A stretch of 64,000 bases of DNA from Angiostrongylus vasorum (lineage: Eukaryota; Nematoda; Chromadorea; Rhabditida; Metastrongylidae), in assembly GCA_018806985.1 (NCBI GenBank), contig JADANN010000125.1, positions 62,001 through 126,000 on the forward strand, read 5' to 3'. Below are positions 27,632 through 39,479 of this stretch, one piece after another. The first letter of the stretch is position 1. The number at the start of each line of letters is the position of its first letter. Below the pieces are notes generated by a model. It had not been told where the DNA came from and searched no databases. It saw nothing but the letters and a program-made list of their open reading frames with translations. The translations under genes were made by a program, and so were the position numbers.

Positions 27632-27911
27632 AAGAATAAACCTCTCGGCGTTGATCAATCCTTGAGGGATGCACCATGCGTTCGACTTCATTAGGTATCG
27701 TTGGAGGTGCCTGAATGCATATCTGGCCTTTACAATGACTTGCGGTGGTCTACCGATGTATCTAGCCAGTGCTGCTATCCTCCCAGACAAGTCTGGTACC
27801 AATCTGCCGACCACGGAAGGATCGAAGGCTTGGTGGGCCATGGTCGCGTGGGGGATCGATTCCATGTGTGTGTGGCAGTAGCGCCTCCAACCACTGCGCC
27901 ACACGCGCCCT
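27632..27911 (-). repeat. SINE-A copy with 13-bp target-site duplication
   Basis: The flanks are exact: ACTTCTTTTTCAT on the low side (about 27616) and the high side (about 27913). It is one of the best preserved copies. Confidence 0.88.
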
Positions 27912-28119
27912 ACTTCTTTTTCATAGGCGACCGAATTGATGGCAGATATATGACTTTACTACTTTGTATTTAAAAAAAAGCTTTCCAGTTCTCCTCACTA
28001 GCTTATCTAATATCAAAAAATTTTCACACTTACTTGCTGTAGTACTTCGATAGACTTCATCTTCCGAATTGTAAATGCCTCCTCGAAGCTTAAAATTGAA
28101 ACTTAAAATGACTGGAATC

Positions 28120-28390
28120 TTCAATAAGTCAGTTCATTGTTCTTGAGGAGACATAGAGTTGTTAACGATAAAGTCTTTTCAATATAGCTTTCTATGGGTT
28201 CCTTATCCATGTGAGACTCTGGGCGGCTGGTCTTCAACAATAACTGCAAGACTTGGAAAAAAACAAAACGGCTCTGAAGAAGATGAAAGCGCCAAAACGT
28301 CATCCAGTGTCAAGTAACTCTTGTTGTTAATAACCTCTTGTTTGCTTAAGAAGAAAACTAACTTAATGAACAACACCGAAGTTAGGAGAA
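28120..28390 (+). repeat. Worn PLE-type repeat end
   Basis: Contains GGCTCTGAAGAAGATGAAAG and CGCCAAAACGTCATCC, then TCTTGTTGTTAATAACCTC and TTTGCTTAAGAAG. These match the terminal repeat of the Penelope-like copy at 31.9-33.2 kb in diverged form. Borders are approximate. Confidence 0.5.
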
Positions 28391-28670
28391 TGTCGGTCCT
28401 AGAAGTGACTTGAACGTTGTGTGTCAGGCTACGTTTTTCCCTTGGGCTCCCAACATAGTTTTCCTTAGGCATTCTCAGATAGTAGACACAACCGCTCAGC
28501 AGTCTCTACGATCCCGGCGGTTCCGGCGAAAGACGAATCCATCTTGCAATCATATTTCCTCCAACAAGTCGACTATTTGCAGCACAAATGAGGAAATGGA
28601 AGAACGGATCAAACCCGTTCTCACTTTGGATGACCGTGCCGGGTTACAGCTCATCTCCGGTGCATCAAAG

Positions 28671-29353
28671 TTGACATAATTCCGCTATACAGTGATCCGA
28701 TAAGTTACGAAGAGGAGGATTTTCCTACGGCAATTCCATTTGTTGTGAAATCCAAACTTATTTTTGGGACCGTTGGCTTGGAGTTAGAGGAACGAGAAAA
28801 AGAGAATGACCTGGACAGAACGTGATCATAAATATGATATGATTCCTTGTGCAGCATGTTTTTTTTGCAATACATTAACAAGACGTGGATTTATTTCAAT
28901 AAAAAAGATTTTATAGACCATGTAGCCTTTGTCTACCGTCCAGCTGGACTGGCACCACTTCTCCTGAATGGTTTGATTATCTGTTAGCTGGGTGGAATGC
29001 TGTTGTGGAACGGTTGAAGATTGAGGCGATTGGCTTCGACATATTGGTAGAAGGTATGCAAATCGATCTGAAGAGAGAATTTTACTTAGCATTTGACCTT
29101 CCTAGATATTCAGAATATTCAGAGGACGAGTCCCGTTTCTTTGGTACGGCAAATTAACTTCTAGCTTTTCAAATCATACTCATGCACACCACCAGAGGTG
29201 TGCTGCGTGTCGAACCCATCGCACCATATCTGTTGGTTCTAACACAAAATCGAAACAAAATGGTTGAAAAAATACAAGATATGGTGCCGTACGGGATGGC
29301 TCTCATGAAGTCAGCCTCAAGTTCGGAAGGTCAATTATCCATCCATACGTAAA
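28671..29353 (+). CDS. Series of open exon-like segments, unassigned
   Basis: Three plus-strand stretches. 28671-28825 reads DIIPLYSDPISYEEEDFPTA and ends in TGA. 28917-29157, after a TTTTATAG acceptor, reads WFDYLLAGWNAVVERLKIEA then GFDILVEGMQIDLKREFY and ends in TAA. About 29170-29351 reads VLRVEPIAPYLLVLTQNRNK and ends in TAA. A preceding stretch (about 28478-28660) is also open. Stops between the pieces mean either unseen introns or decay. I cannot name a family. Confidence 0.3.
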
Positions 29354-29920
29354 CCCAGCTCTCAAATGCAGAGCTTAGTGAGCTACATGTGATTCTTAAT
29401 AATATTTGTCCCTATTATTGTGATTGTTATCAGCATTAGTACTTTCACTACTCACTAGTATTGTTGCTACTAACCCATCTGACTTAAATCCATGGGTTGC
29501 CGTCTTAAATGGTCGTGAAGACGTCGTCGTAGTTGTCATCCTTCTCATCTTACCATGATTCCTATCCCTTTCTTTGTGCATCGACTTCTCCTTCTGTCGT
29601 CTTTCCTGAGGGCTATAATTAACATGGGTCACAAATATATTCATTCATCTTAGAGAAGGTGGTCGCCTTTGGCCATCTCTACATCTCTTAAGCATCCACT
29701 GTATCTATGTCTCCATTCAACAGCCCTTCATATCTTTATCACATTTCAATCAATTTTTCATTTTTTTGAACTTTTTTTGCTTTTCATCCACTTTTAGTTT
29801 TTTATTTTCATCGCATGACTAGTCATTCAGTGCACAAACACGAATATTGATGAAATTCTGAAAGAGTTATATTGCTGTTATTCGGTAGCTTTAGCATCAG
29901 CAACTATAACTGTTATTTAG

Positions 29921-30120
29921 GGGAATGCTTCATCGACGGTCCAAAACAGGACAACACTAATTTCGGTGCTAAGCATGTCCTATAAAATGGCAAGTGACAT
30001 CCGAAACAACGCGAAAGAGCGAAAGAAGTTTTTCAGGCTGCATTCCGGTAGGACTTTCAAGCATTTCGTCCATGGTTTGTGCCGCTGCGTTGGCTACATG
30101 GGCTACCTACACTGGGCAAG
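29921..30120 (+). CDS. Two in-phase candidate exons, unassigned
   Basis: 29921-29965 (TTATTTAG acceptor) reads ECFIDGPKQDNTNF. A 71-bp intron ends at a TTTTTCAG acceptor. 30037-30120 reads CIPVGLSSISSMVCAAALAT then WATYTGQ. Phases join without a shift. Two Cys and a hydrophobic run suggest a secreted or membrane protein. No family recognised. An alternative is read-through of the same bases in another frame that is also open. Confidence 0.33.
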
Positions 30121-31211
30121 GTCTTGAGGGAATTTGTCGGCAAGTTTTTTTTTCTCAGTGAATAAGTTCTTTTCCATATTAACTGAAGCATAATATGGTG
30201 CCAAATTATACATAAATATAACATGCAAATACCAATGCGCGACTAATGAGGACACATTTCTTCTGTTTTATGATAGTTTTTGTCTTATTATATTACGTTC
30301 ACCAACAATAATATGCCGTCAAGCTACCTCACAGGGTCGTCATTTTTGTGGTAACAAACGATTGGAGCATCTGCTCATATCTGATTTTAGATGCTTTAGT
30401 ATGGTGAATTATGCATAAACTCATCGTCGTTTTACGCTCAGTAAGAGCAGAAACCCACTTCTTGCATGGTTTTGAACTGCGATGTACAGCAGAGTTTCAT
30501 AACTCACTATCAGGGTTCCACTAATTTGGAGGGAATCTAATAATTTTATCTGCAATCCAAGCTAAAAAAACACGCACGGCATGGAGGGCGATTCAGGCAA
30601 CTAGTAGGCGACTTGCTGCCAAAAACGGCAAGAAAAAATTGAATAGCATCATAAATGTGACGACCTTCTTGTTCCTCGAGTTCACAGGGCTCCCAGAGTA
30701 TCATCAGTGCTCAACGATGGCGATGGAATTTACTAGTGTCAACCTCGAGTTATTCGATGGTTAGCATTATTAAAGGTAATAAATGTAAAGCACGGTAAAC
30801 TTCCAAAATCCCGTACTCCTTAGGGAATGGTCTACTGAACGATTTGAAAACTCCACTTTATAAGACTTGTGAGTGGTGGATGTGGTTATGCAACGGACTA
30901 CTGCTTCGTTGAGCAGCGTGACGCTCCTGAAACTCAAACTGTGAGATACGGGAAGCGATCTATTTCTCAGAAAGTTTACTTAAATCCTCCTTCCATCTGG
31001 AATCCTATATAAAAGGAATCCGAGTCCGGTGAGCTATCTATGACAGCCTTATCGTCAGAACAGTAAGACTAAAGCATCTCACCAAAACGTTCCCTACTCG
31101 AGTTACCTGGAAATTTAAGCGTCTACAGATAATACATATGACATAGGTGAATGAATGAATGTTCGCAATAAGTAATGATGAAGCAATGAATAACAACAGA
31201 GATTTTCACAG

Positions 31212-31520
31212 ATCTGCTTTCCTACTGTAATTCATGCTCTGAGGAAAAAACCCTTTAGCGAAGAATTCGCCAGTATTTGTGCTAACGCTGAACGATTTAT
31301 CGGCAAACGAGGAGAAAAGTCCATTTATCTCACACAGGTGAATCTTGGTTCGTTTTACACAGTGTTATATACAGAACCACTTCTTATTCTTAGTATTTCA
31401 TTAAGGTATTGGGCAGTGAAGATATGGCTGTTCGCCTAGATTACTTCCCACTTCGGTCGAGATTGGTGAATATTCCTCATATTGCAGTATTCGACGTCTT
31501 AAATTCTGGAGAAAAAAGCC
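31212..31520 (+). CDS. Two in-phase candidate exons, unassigned
   Basis: 31212-31337 (TTTTCACAG acceptor, CAG/GTGAAT donor) reads to ICANAERFIGKRGEKSIYLT. 31407 to about 31519 (TTAAG acceptor) continues in phase 0 with VLGSEDMAVRLDYFPLRSRL. Possible continuations lie at 33,900 (GSALRDQRLAEGKIAG), 34,173 (LLKNAGKTCSSFRLKDV), 34,300 (EALGKTLEEMIALCNSLPEK) and 35,297 (ASFKLRSTARHVFSEALRVD). That would put the Penelope-like element in an intron of this gene. No family recognised. Confidence 0.35.
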
Positions 31521-31861
31521 AGGGTGATTAACAATTTTATTCGATAAAAGCAAAACTATTTTAGCACTTGTTAGCATGACTATTTTCCTTCTATTAATGG
31601 CCTTCAAAAAAGAAAAAAAAAACTGAGCAGGCAAGAGGGTTTAAACTAGTAACTGAAGGGCAGAAATAAAGTTATTCCTTTAATAAAGTAGAGCCCAGAG
31701 GGAGTACTGAAATCAAGCAATATCCGTATGTACATGGTAAATCACCTTCTCAAGCTACCCAAGTCTTACATCAGTCTGGACGTTTAGACAAGACCAAACT
31801 GGTGTATTTTAGAGGAATTAGAAGCTTATAACTCTATACTATAGATTATATCCTCACTCGA

Positions 31862-33215
31862 TGTTTTTTCTTTAATAAGCAGATAGAAGGTTGGTGTTAT
31901 AGAATTTATTAGGACACAATAGCTGACCTTTCGGCGGTTTCACCTTCTTCAGAGCCTGGAGAGGTCAAATTGAGATGCGATCTAGTCAGCCAAACACTTT
32001 CATAACCCTAGCCGATAAAGCTTAACAAATAAATTTGCATTCGCATAAGAAACAGCTTCATTTAAACACCCACCGTTTATTTGTTGTGAGTATTTAAGTT
32101 AGTTGGTGGATAGCACTCGCACAGAGTAATACATGGGCGAGGACTGTGCCTGTGTCAGGTCATTGGACCAGCGTGAGGTATGGCGCTAGGTCACGCGTGA
32201 TGAGAAGACACTCTCTACCGTAAAGACGGTGATTGCATGAGTTCGGGTACAGTCTATCTGATCTCTTATAAAGCGTGCGGGAACGAATACGTTGGCGAAA
32301 CGGGTAGACCGCTCTGCGTCCGCAGAAAAGAACACCTAGTCGGTAAATCTAAACTACAAACCAAAACACTCCACTAGGCGCGCATAGGATGCAGGAACAC
32401 AACGGAGAAGATAACTTTAATGATGCTGAGACATTTGCAAAACTCTGAGCCGCTCCCGCTGACGGGTGATTGCTGATGGCAAAAGATCAATAGAACTAGC
32501 TGAGAGACAAGCGAAACGAAGGACCCGCATGCTGTGGTGGTGAGCGCGCTACTCCCCGGAAAGGACAATAGCGCGTTCGTTCCCCACCATAGGCACCTGC
32601 GGTCTAGAGTTTTGCAAATATCTCAGCATCATTAAAGTTATATTTCGCAACGCATACCCTGCCGCTAAAAAGAGTAGGCAGTAAATAATAAGTCAAAACA
32701 ACGGAGAAGATTTTGAAGTAGGAGTCATTATCCTCAGGCAGGAATCGAAAACGTCAGCGCGTAAAACTCTTGAAGCGTTTTGGATCAATTCCAAAAATTC
32801 AAAAATGAACCGCAAGGAGTGTCTTGTCATCACGCGTGACCTGGCGCCATACCTCAGGCTAATCCAATGAGCTGACACAGACACAGTTATCGCCCATGTT
32901 TTACTCTGTGCGACTGCTATCCACCGACTAACTTATATACTTGCAACGAATAGACGGTCGGTGTTTAAATGGAGCTGTTTCTTATGCGAATGCAAATTTA
33001 TTTGTTAAGTTTTATCCGCTAGGGTTATGAAAATGTTTGGCTGAGTAGGTCGCATGTCAGTTTGACCATTCCAGGCACTGAAGAAGGCGAAACCGCCGAA
33101 ACGTCAGCTATTGTGTCCTAATAAGTTCTATAGTACCAACCTCGTGTCTCTTTATTGAAGAAAAACATCGAATTATCAATCAATGCCGAGGTTAACAGAA
33201 AGTCGGTCTTGGGAA
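31862..33215 (+). mobile_element. Penelope-like element remnant with inverted terminal repeats
   Basis: The plus strand encodes part of a GIY-YIG endonuclease: TVYLISYKACGNEYVGETGR then RPLCVRRKEHL (32225-32373). After an insertion comes the family's C-terminal end, SKTSARKTLEAFWINSKNSK and a CLVITRDLAPYLR-like segment (about 32700-32870, stop TGA). Flanking repeats of about 350-380 bp (31862-32215 and about 32815-33215) are inverted copies, as in some PLEs. They carry CTTTAATAAGCAG / TTATTGAAGAAAAACATCG type ends and the ribozyme-like motif. The copy is dead: the reverse transcriptase is missing, and there is a frameshift and a stop. Confidence 0.82.
32413..32697. repeat. SINE-B nested in the PLE, 14-bp target-site duplication
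   Basis: The endonuclease frame is interrupted exactly between two copies of ACAACGGAGAAGAT (32399-32412 and 32698-32711). The 285-bp insert runs from AACTTTAATGATGCTGAGAC to GAGTAGGCAGTAAATAATAA. This fixes the borders of a young SINE-B insertion. A 14-bp duplication fits retroposition better than a cut-and-paste element. Confidence 0.88.
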
Positions 33216-34172
33216 TTACTATATCTGGACTATCTTGAAATAGGCAACACTGTATAGATAATAGGCGACCCATACCCGTATGTACAAGCTTCAACATTTC
33301 CTTCCACATCTTCTTGCAAATGTTAAGTGAAACTCGCTAAAGCTAAAAAAAAACACTAAGTGTTCCATTATCCTGCAGCCATTATCCATGGAGGCAATCG
33401 GGCAGCTGACTTAAAGAAATAAAATGTAGTAGAAATAGACAATTTAGACACGGAGTTCTTTATGTCATTCGTTCCCAATCCAACCAACCCCTTGACCTTT
33501 TTGTTTTTGAAATCACTCTTAAGGCTAAACTCAACGCTGAACTTATGAAGAGAATATTTATTTTGTTGGTGTGTCTCCGAAGGAATGAATTGTGGTGAGA
33601 CAGTATTTGTTCTCACTGTTATTGAATTAGGCCTCGTGTCACCTTGTTCTTGAAAATTCGCTCGACTAACTAAAGAGATCACTTCTTCTATAGGAAAGTC
33701 CTGGTATCAGGTCAGCAAACATCACTCTGATCAACGATAACCACAGTAACCAATCAACTGCATGCAATAGAGTCTGGGAATACCTAAGGAAGGTTGTGGA
33801 TGTGTGGCCGCACCCATGTACTTCTTTTACAATGCAAGAATACAAAAAGGTCTATATATTTATGTCACACTCGCTGTTTACCGTTATCCCACTTTTCAGG
33901 GTTCAGCTTTACGTGACCAACGTCTAGCCGAAGGGAAAATCGCTGGAAAGGTTCATTACACAATAGTAAACATAGCTTTCTTTCCTCCGATGAATGTTAT
34001 CAAGAAAGTCCATTTACTCTCAAGAGCGTTACAGTGTTTTCCAGTGTACTGAAACTTTTAGTAGGAGTAGTGAGTCAGGCAAACCGGAAGAAACATTCTC
34101 TTATATCGAGTAAACAACTCCACAAACAGAATATACTGCATTCTGACAACATTAATCTATATTAACTTTTTA

Positions 34173-34455
34173 GTTATTACTGAAGAATGCTGGTAAAACA
34201 TGCTCAAGCTTTCGATTAAAAGACGTACAGGTGATTGAAGTACCAACTCAACCATTCGTTTTTTCATTCATAGTCCTCAATTTTCCACAAAGTCCACAAA
34301 GTTCTGTTAAGGAAGCACTCGGGAAAACCTTAGAAGAAATGATAGCGTTGTGCAATTCGTTACCGGAGAAGGTGAACCATGACGAATTGATGCAGTTGCT
34401 CGACACAACGGACTTCAACGAATGCCTATCCGAAGGAGGAAGTACTTGTTGGTGA
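34173..34455 (+). CDS. Candidate exons of the unassigned 30-35 kb gene
   Basis: The frame is open from the TTTTTTAG acceptor (34172) to TGA at 34453-34455. A GTGATTG donor follows the KDVQ codons, and AG acceptors precede the GKTLEEMIALCNSLPEKVNH segment, so the middle may be an intron. It ends with a Cys-containing stretch (TDFNECLSEGG). No family recognised. Confidence 0.35.
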
Positions 34456-34763
34456 AGCTAAAATGTCTACGTTCGCTAACCGTACAATTTTCGAAATCCG
34501 CGTAACGCAGTGAAATGACTTATTAATCTTTTCCCTTTCTATCAAAATCTTCATACTGTCGTCAATACTCTTGCAACAGATTAATCTTCGTTAAGAGTCA
34601 CCTGCATAACGTCTAATTTCATTTGTCATCGAATTACTCGTATCTTAATGCCACATATCTTAATGAGTGGGTCTTCCACGTCTATACTTTTGGCGATGTG
34701 GTTACCATGGCTAGATCTGCGGTCTCCTCGATGAAATAATTGTAATTTTAACGTGCCTGTAAA

Positions 34764-34916
34764 TTGTTGAGCTTACACGAGGCTGGTAAATAGATTATTT
34801 TCGGTTAACGTTTCGACGTCATCGTCTTCATCAACTCCGTGGACTATCGACTCGGATCATCAGCTCTGATTAACCGAAGCAAATCTATTCACCAACCTTG
34901 TGTAAGCTCAACACAA
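34764..34916. repeat. Foldback element with ribozyme-like core
   Basis: TTGAGCTTACACGAGGCTGG at the left is complemented by CCTTGTGTAAGCTCAA at the right. AATAGATT and CGGTTAACG are also mirrored. The minus strand at 34806-34835 has TTGATGA, GACG-ATGA-CGTC and GAAACG, which parallels the PLE-repeat motif but with a different paired stem. Confidence 0.68.
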
Positions 34917-35296
34917 TTTATACAGATGGTGTCCACTTTACTACTAAAGTCAAATGACCGGTCGGTTTCAAAATCGTAATTTTAGTTCAAATGCCAAACG
35001 GAAATACTTGTCCTCTGCTTAGGTAACACTACTGAGATTGAAGTTCCACTGTACCTAGCATTTTGACTACAACCTCATCCTGTATGAGACGGTAAACAAT
35101 TGGACGCTAGGAAGGACATAACATCGTTCATTTGTTTATTGAAGTGGATCACATACTTCGTAATGGGAACGGAACTACGAATTTATAAATGAAACGTGTG
35201 CGATAGGGATCCTCTATGATACTGACCAATCTATACGTGTTTACTCGTTTTATTCACGATTCACTTACCCAACTTTTTTTTCGCCAAAAATTGCAG

Positions 35297-35430
35297 TGGC
35301 CTCGTTCAAGCTGCGATCTACGGCACGTCACGTATTCAGTGAGGCATTACGAGTGGATATGTTCGAACGCGCTTGTGAGGCACGCGATCTTTTCACTATG
35401 GGAAGGATTTTCAACGAATGTCATGAAAGT
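35297..35430 (+). CDS. Candidate exon, unassigned
   Basis: From a TTGCAG acceptor to a GTAAGT donor (after NECHESCSK) the frame reads ASFKLRSTARHVFSEALRVD then MFERACEARDLFTMGRIFNE. It is Cys-rich at its end. It may be the last visible exon of the gene that spans the PLE. Confidence 0.4.
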
Positions 35431-35699
35431 TGTAGCAAAGTAAGTGCAACCATGGATCGTTTCCATATCGCCAACAATAACTTCAAAACTGATGGGAGTT
35501 TTCGAACCGAAGCAGTTAGCCCATAACGTCCCGCTATTGCATTTCGTAACTAGCCCAACCGATGACGAGCACTTTCTCGCCGGTTGCGGGCGGACCTTCT
35601 GGTTTTTTGACAATATAGAATAATTTTAAAATAGTACCCAGGATCGACTTTCTATTGACCTCGACACTGGATTATGAATTCGTTTTCTTTCACAGCAAT

Positions 35700-35800
35700 C
35701 GCGAGATTTTTAACAGCATACGTTTACTTCCATACAATAACACACATACAACAGAATCGTAGCTGACGTTTCGGCAGAATCGCCTTCTTCATTCAAATTT
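35700..35800 (-). repeat. PLE-type repeat fragment
   Basis: ACAACAGAATCGTAGCTGACG and TTTCGGCAGAATCGCCTTC form a short worn piece with the motif's hairpin changed to GGCG-ATTC-TGCC. Confidence 0.5.
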
Positions 35801-35879
35801 TAAAATAACTGGAGTGCTTTGGGTGTTGTGAGCACGACAGAATCATAAAAGACACTTTCATCTATCGTCCCATACATGA

Positions 35880-36275
35880 TACTTGATACTTGATACTTGA
35901 ATGCCCCGTCCTCACTGGTTGTGAGGGTCCCAGCATAATCTCCATCTTTTGTAGATTGGCTAGTTAAGCCATTGTGGTTCCTTGGAATCCCGAGGTTAGC
36001 CTGGCCAAAGTCTGCCCCAGGTCAGGTCTTCATCATCACAGGCAGTCGCCGCGTTTGTGGATCAGAGGGAGATTTACCACCATTCGACTTTGATACCAGA
36101 ACGGTGGTGGATCCTTGTATTGGTTTACTCTTAGCTAGGCTTCCTGATGGAAAGCCGAACTCGTTTTCGGCTTGGAAGACCCTGCCGGGTGGACGAATCC
36201 CCCCTGTGTAGATCGCAGTGCGACACCCAGGAACACCTCCCAGCCACGATGAGGCGGTAAACCGTTGGGAGGTGA
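35880..36275 (-). mobile_element. Short RTE-derived element
   Basis: The tail end ACTTGATACTTGATACTTG is at the low side and the CACGATGAGGCGGTAAACCG end at the high side. It is about 395 bp and matches the 6.06-kb copy. Minus-strand frames such as LAKSKPIQGSTTVLVSKSNG recur in other copies and are element-derived. Confidence 0.8.
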
Positions 36276-36439
36276 ACTTATGATATTTGATATTTCGCAC
36301 CTTATGTTGTGTCGCTTTCGGTGTTTTCTCTACCGATACATTCGATAAAGTAAGTCGGTGAACTATTTTCGAAAAGTTTTTTTAAATCACTACGTGTAGA
36401 GAATGGCTTTTCTGGTGTCACCTCTACTATTTTAAACGG

Positions 36440-36715
36440 CGTGCGTGGCGCAGTGGTCGGAGGCGTCCTGCAACACACACGTGGAATCGATCCCCGCCCC
36501 TATGGCCCACCAAGCCTTCCATCCCTCCGGGGACGGCAAATAGGTACCAAAGTTGTCTGGGAGGATAGCAGCCTGGTTCGATACATCGGAAGGCCACCGC
36601 GAGTCATTTTAAAGGCCAGATATGCATTCATTCGCCTCCAAACGAGCTCAGTGAAGTCGAATGCATGGCGCATCCTTCAGGGATTGGTCAACGCCGAGAA
36701 CTTTATTCTTTTTTA
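36440..36715 (+). repeat. SINE-A copy
   Basis: Head GGCGTGCGTGGCGCAGTGG, complete body, and a GAACTTTATTC tail. The open frame over it is repeat sequence. Confidence 0.83.
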
Positions 36716-39470
36716 TTATCCCTACAACTTTAATGTGCTTTCGACTAGCTATCAAATGAGTATACATAATGCGGTAAAATAATGCTGAAATTCATTAACC
36801 TCAATGTGGACACTATAGTGGCCATATGGTTGTTTGGTCTAGTTCCCTATATACACTATAGTGCCCATAAGGGGCATTGTGGGTTAATCACCTAGTGACT
36901 CAAGCAGACATAACAAAGTCCCTATGATTCACCATCCTCCGTTGCCGGAGCTGCAAGGTGGGCTACAATAGTCCTACAAAGACAATAGGGCTTTTTTTAG
37001 CGCAAGTAGCAAGTGGCCACCGCCGAATAGATCACGGCGCTGTGGCCAGGGTGGATAGATGCACTTGTAGGAAGTTTTTTTGGATTCTACTATGAAGCCT
37101 ATTTATTATAAACCCCCACCCCACCGTTGCCACAGTATTTACCAACTACTCGTTCGCAATTTTTTGTTCAAGACATGAAGGCAAGTATAACGAACATACT
37201 CATGCATGAAATACACTGATGTTATGAATCAATAGCTAGATACCTTATACACTGAATCCAACTTAGTGTTAGGGCAAGTATGTGACCGCATCTGGTGTGC
37301 ATCCAACCTCCGTTGTCCAGGTGGTAAAATACAACGTAGACTGGTGACTACATGATTCGAAATCCTCCTAGGAGGAAGATTCATAGGTTAATGATAGCAA
37401 CGACGTGTTTAACCTCCAATCTCTCATTAATCATAGAGTAAATCACGCAGAAACCAGTAAATTTTCTGTGCCACCCCTTCTGCGAATAAACTACGCAGTG
37501 TGTCTCACTACACCGGGCGACAAGAAGGACATTTCGAGCAAACACAAGTAATGTTTCCGTTTGCCCTCTCGAACGAAAAAAAAGTATTCAGTGTGTTCCC
37601 CTGGCACGGAGAACAGGAAGTACATTACACTGTCCTTAAAACGCCCTTTAGTTCGACTGTTTTGTGGTGATAAAGTACCCTGAAACGTGATGCCGAACTC
37701 GTCCATCACATGTGTGGACTACGGATGGCAATGTCGAACTCCTGCTCAGCCTATATGACGATGACGCGACGAATCCCCATTGTACCTGTTCAACATCCAG
37801 GTCTGATGTTGTGGAATGTCCACTGTTTAGAATGCTCCTCATGTTTACCTAAGCTGATCAACATCGTTTCGAAAACAACCGAACGTATTCCAAGCGTAGG
37901 CTGACAAAGCTAGGCTTACGGATGTAGCACTAAGCCGGTGGATAACGTGGTGGCCAGGTGTCGGATCGCAGGTGCCTACGGAGCTCATGTGAGCGGATGG
38001 ACGGACACCGTGGTGGCGTTGATTGACGACATTCGACCGGTGTTTCTTGGTGATAACCTTATCTATCATGCGTTCTCGTCAAATGGAATCTGTATCGAAT
38101 TCTTGTGATGTATTTCCATTCAGAATGAAACTTCCGTGTACTGTCATTTTTCACGTTGTTGTAATATAGCCATACATTTTATAACGTTAAACAAGTTTGG
38201 TTAACTTTAACATCGATGATCATAGTTCGACGGCGAATGCCTTAATCTCGAGCAGAACTTCGTTCACTACATCAGTGAGAAGAAGAACAGCTGTCAAAGT
38301 TAGTACTGAATGAACTCTGATAGTACTGATGAACAACTGCTAGTGATAACCACTAGTCGCAAACAGTAGTACAACCAACGTCAGTACTACGTGAAAGTAA
38401 ATTCAAAAGTCTTCACAAAAAAGAAAAAATCAATAAGCGTTCGATACGAAAACCTCTGTTAAGATCGATTTTTTCGAGTAACTTTGGTGACCGTTCGTTG
38501 TTTAGCAGTAAGAAATCGCTTAACAAGAACCGTCGTACACAACAACCACAGTGACTTGTAAAAGACTTTACAACACCTGATTTCACATTAGAAAGGAAAA
38601 ATAGGAAATCCCATGGCGGGAGAACCTGAAAAGCTCGTCCGATCGAGGCGAAAGCACCATTATAAATCCAACGATGCTTCCCGAAAACAACATCTCAGCG
38701 CGCTAAATCTTAAGTACATTAGTGTGACGTAGTCATCAGCTGAGTGAATGTGCCGTTAAGGACGGGAGCAGCTTTTGTGTTCAAATTTAAGGATGTTAGT
38801 GTTGAGCTGTTGTTTTTTTCCTACAGTATTGGTCGTTTCCAATGGTTGATGTCCTTAAGTGACTGTTCCTTATTATTTTCGTTTTCTTTCGTCGTGTATT
38901 TTACACTCGTTGTCTCCAATTCCTTCTTCAGCGGTTGAGAAATTTTATTTTCTAGTGATTTATTGCCTTTACTGTGTTGTTTTGAGCATATCCTTCAGAA
39001 GAGCTGGTAGTACCAGTACTTTCTACTTTTCAGTACCACTCTGGTCATTGACGAAGTGTTGCTTTGTGTATTTGCTTGGATAAAGTAGCACTATTCCATT
39101 TCTCTCAGTGACGTTTTTAGAGAATTCGATGTTTAACGTCCATCATTAGTACTTAAAGCTTTGCAAAACATGTCGTCATATGCCAAACACCTTGTTTTCA
39201 GTAGAAAATAGGTGAAACGAACGCTTTTTTATCCATTTCCCGCTCTAACCTGCACTAATATATTTGTTTATAGGTTTATTTATAGCTTGCTTTCTCTTCT
39301 GCTGGGGTTATTAGAGGTCTTATCTGCTGTTGTTTGTTGTTGTAATTATTGGAAACATCGCTTGTTCGTGGCTTCGTCTGTCACCAATACATCAATATTT
39401 ATTCGTTCTCTGAATCCACGCATGAGGATTCATCTGATGCTGATTTCCGAACGGTGATCAGATTGGGAGT
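36716..39470. other. Intergenic, upstream of ATG13
   Basis: No gene supported. There is a local near-mirror CACTATAGTG pair (36811 and 36856), and several short frames around 37.65-38.07 kb are open on both strands without splice support. Any ATG13 promoter would lie here, but I see no convincing element. Confidence 0.4.
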
Positions 39471-39476
39471 TTCCAG
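39470..39476 (+). promoter_or_regulatory. Probable trans-splice acceptor of ATG13
   Basis: TTTCCAG ends three bases before the ATG at 39480. An acceptor so close to the first codon, with no upstream coding exon in frame, is typical of spliced-leader addition in nematodes. Confidence 0.5.
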
Positions 39477-39479
39477 GAG

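Noticed and set aside
32225..32870. Host GIY-YIG nuclease gene
   Set aside because: The segment is bounded by PLE terminal repeats, split by a SINE-B and frameshifted.
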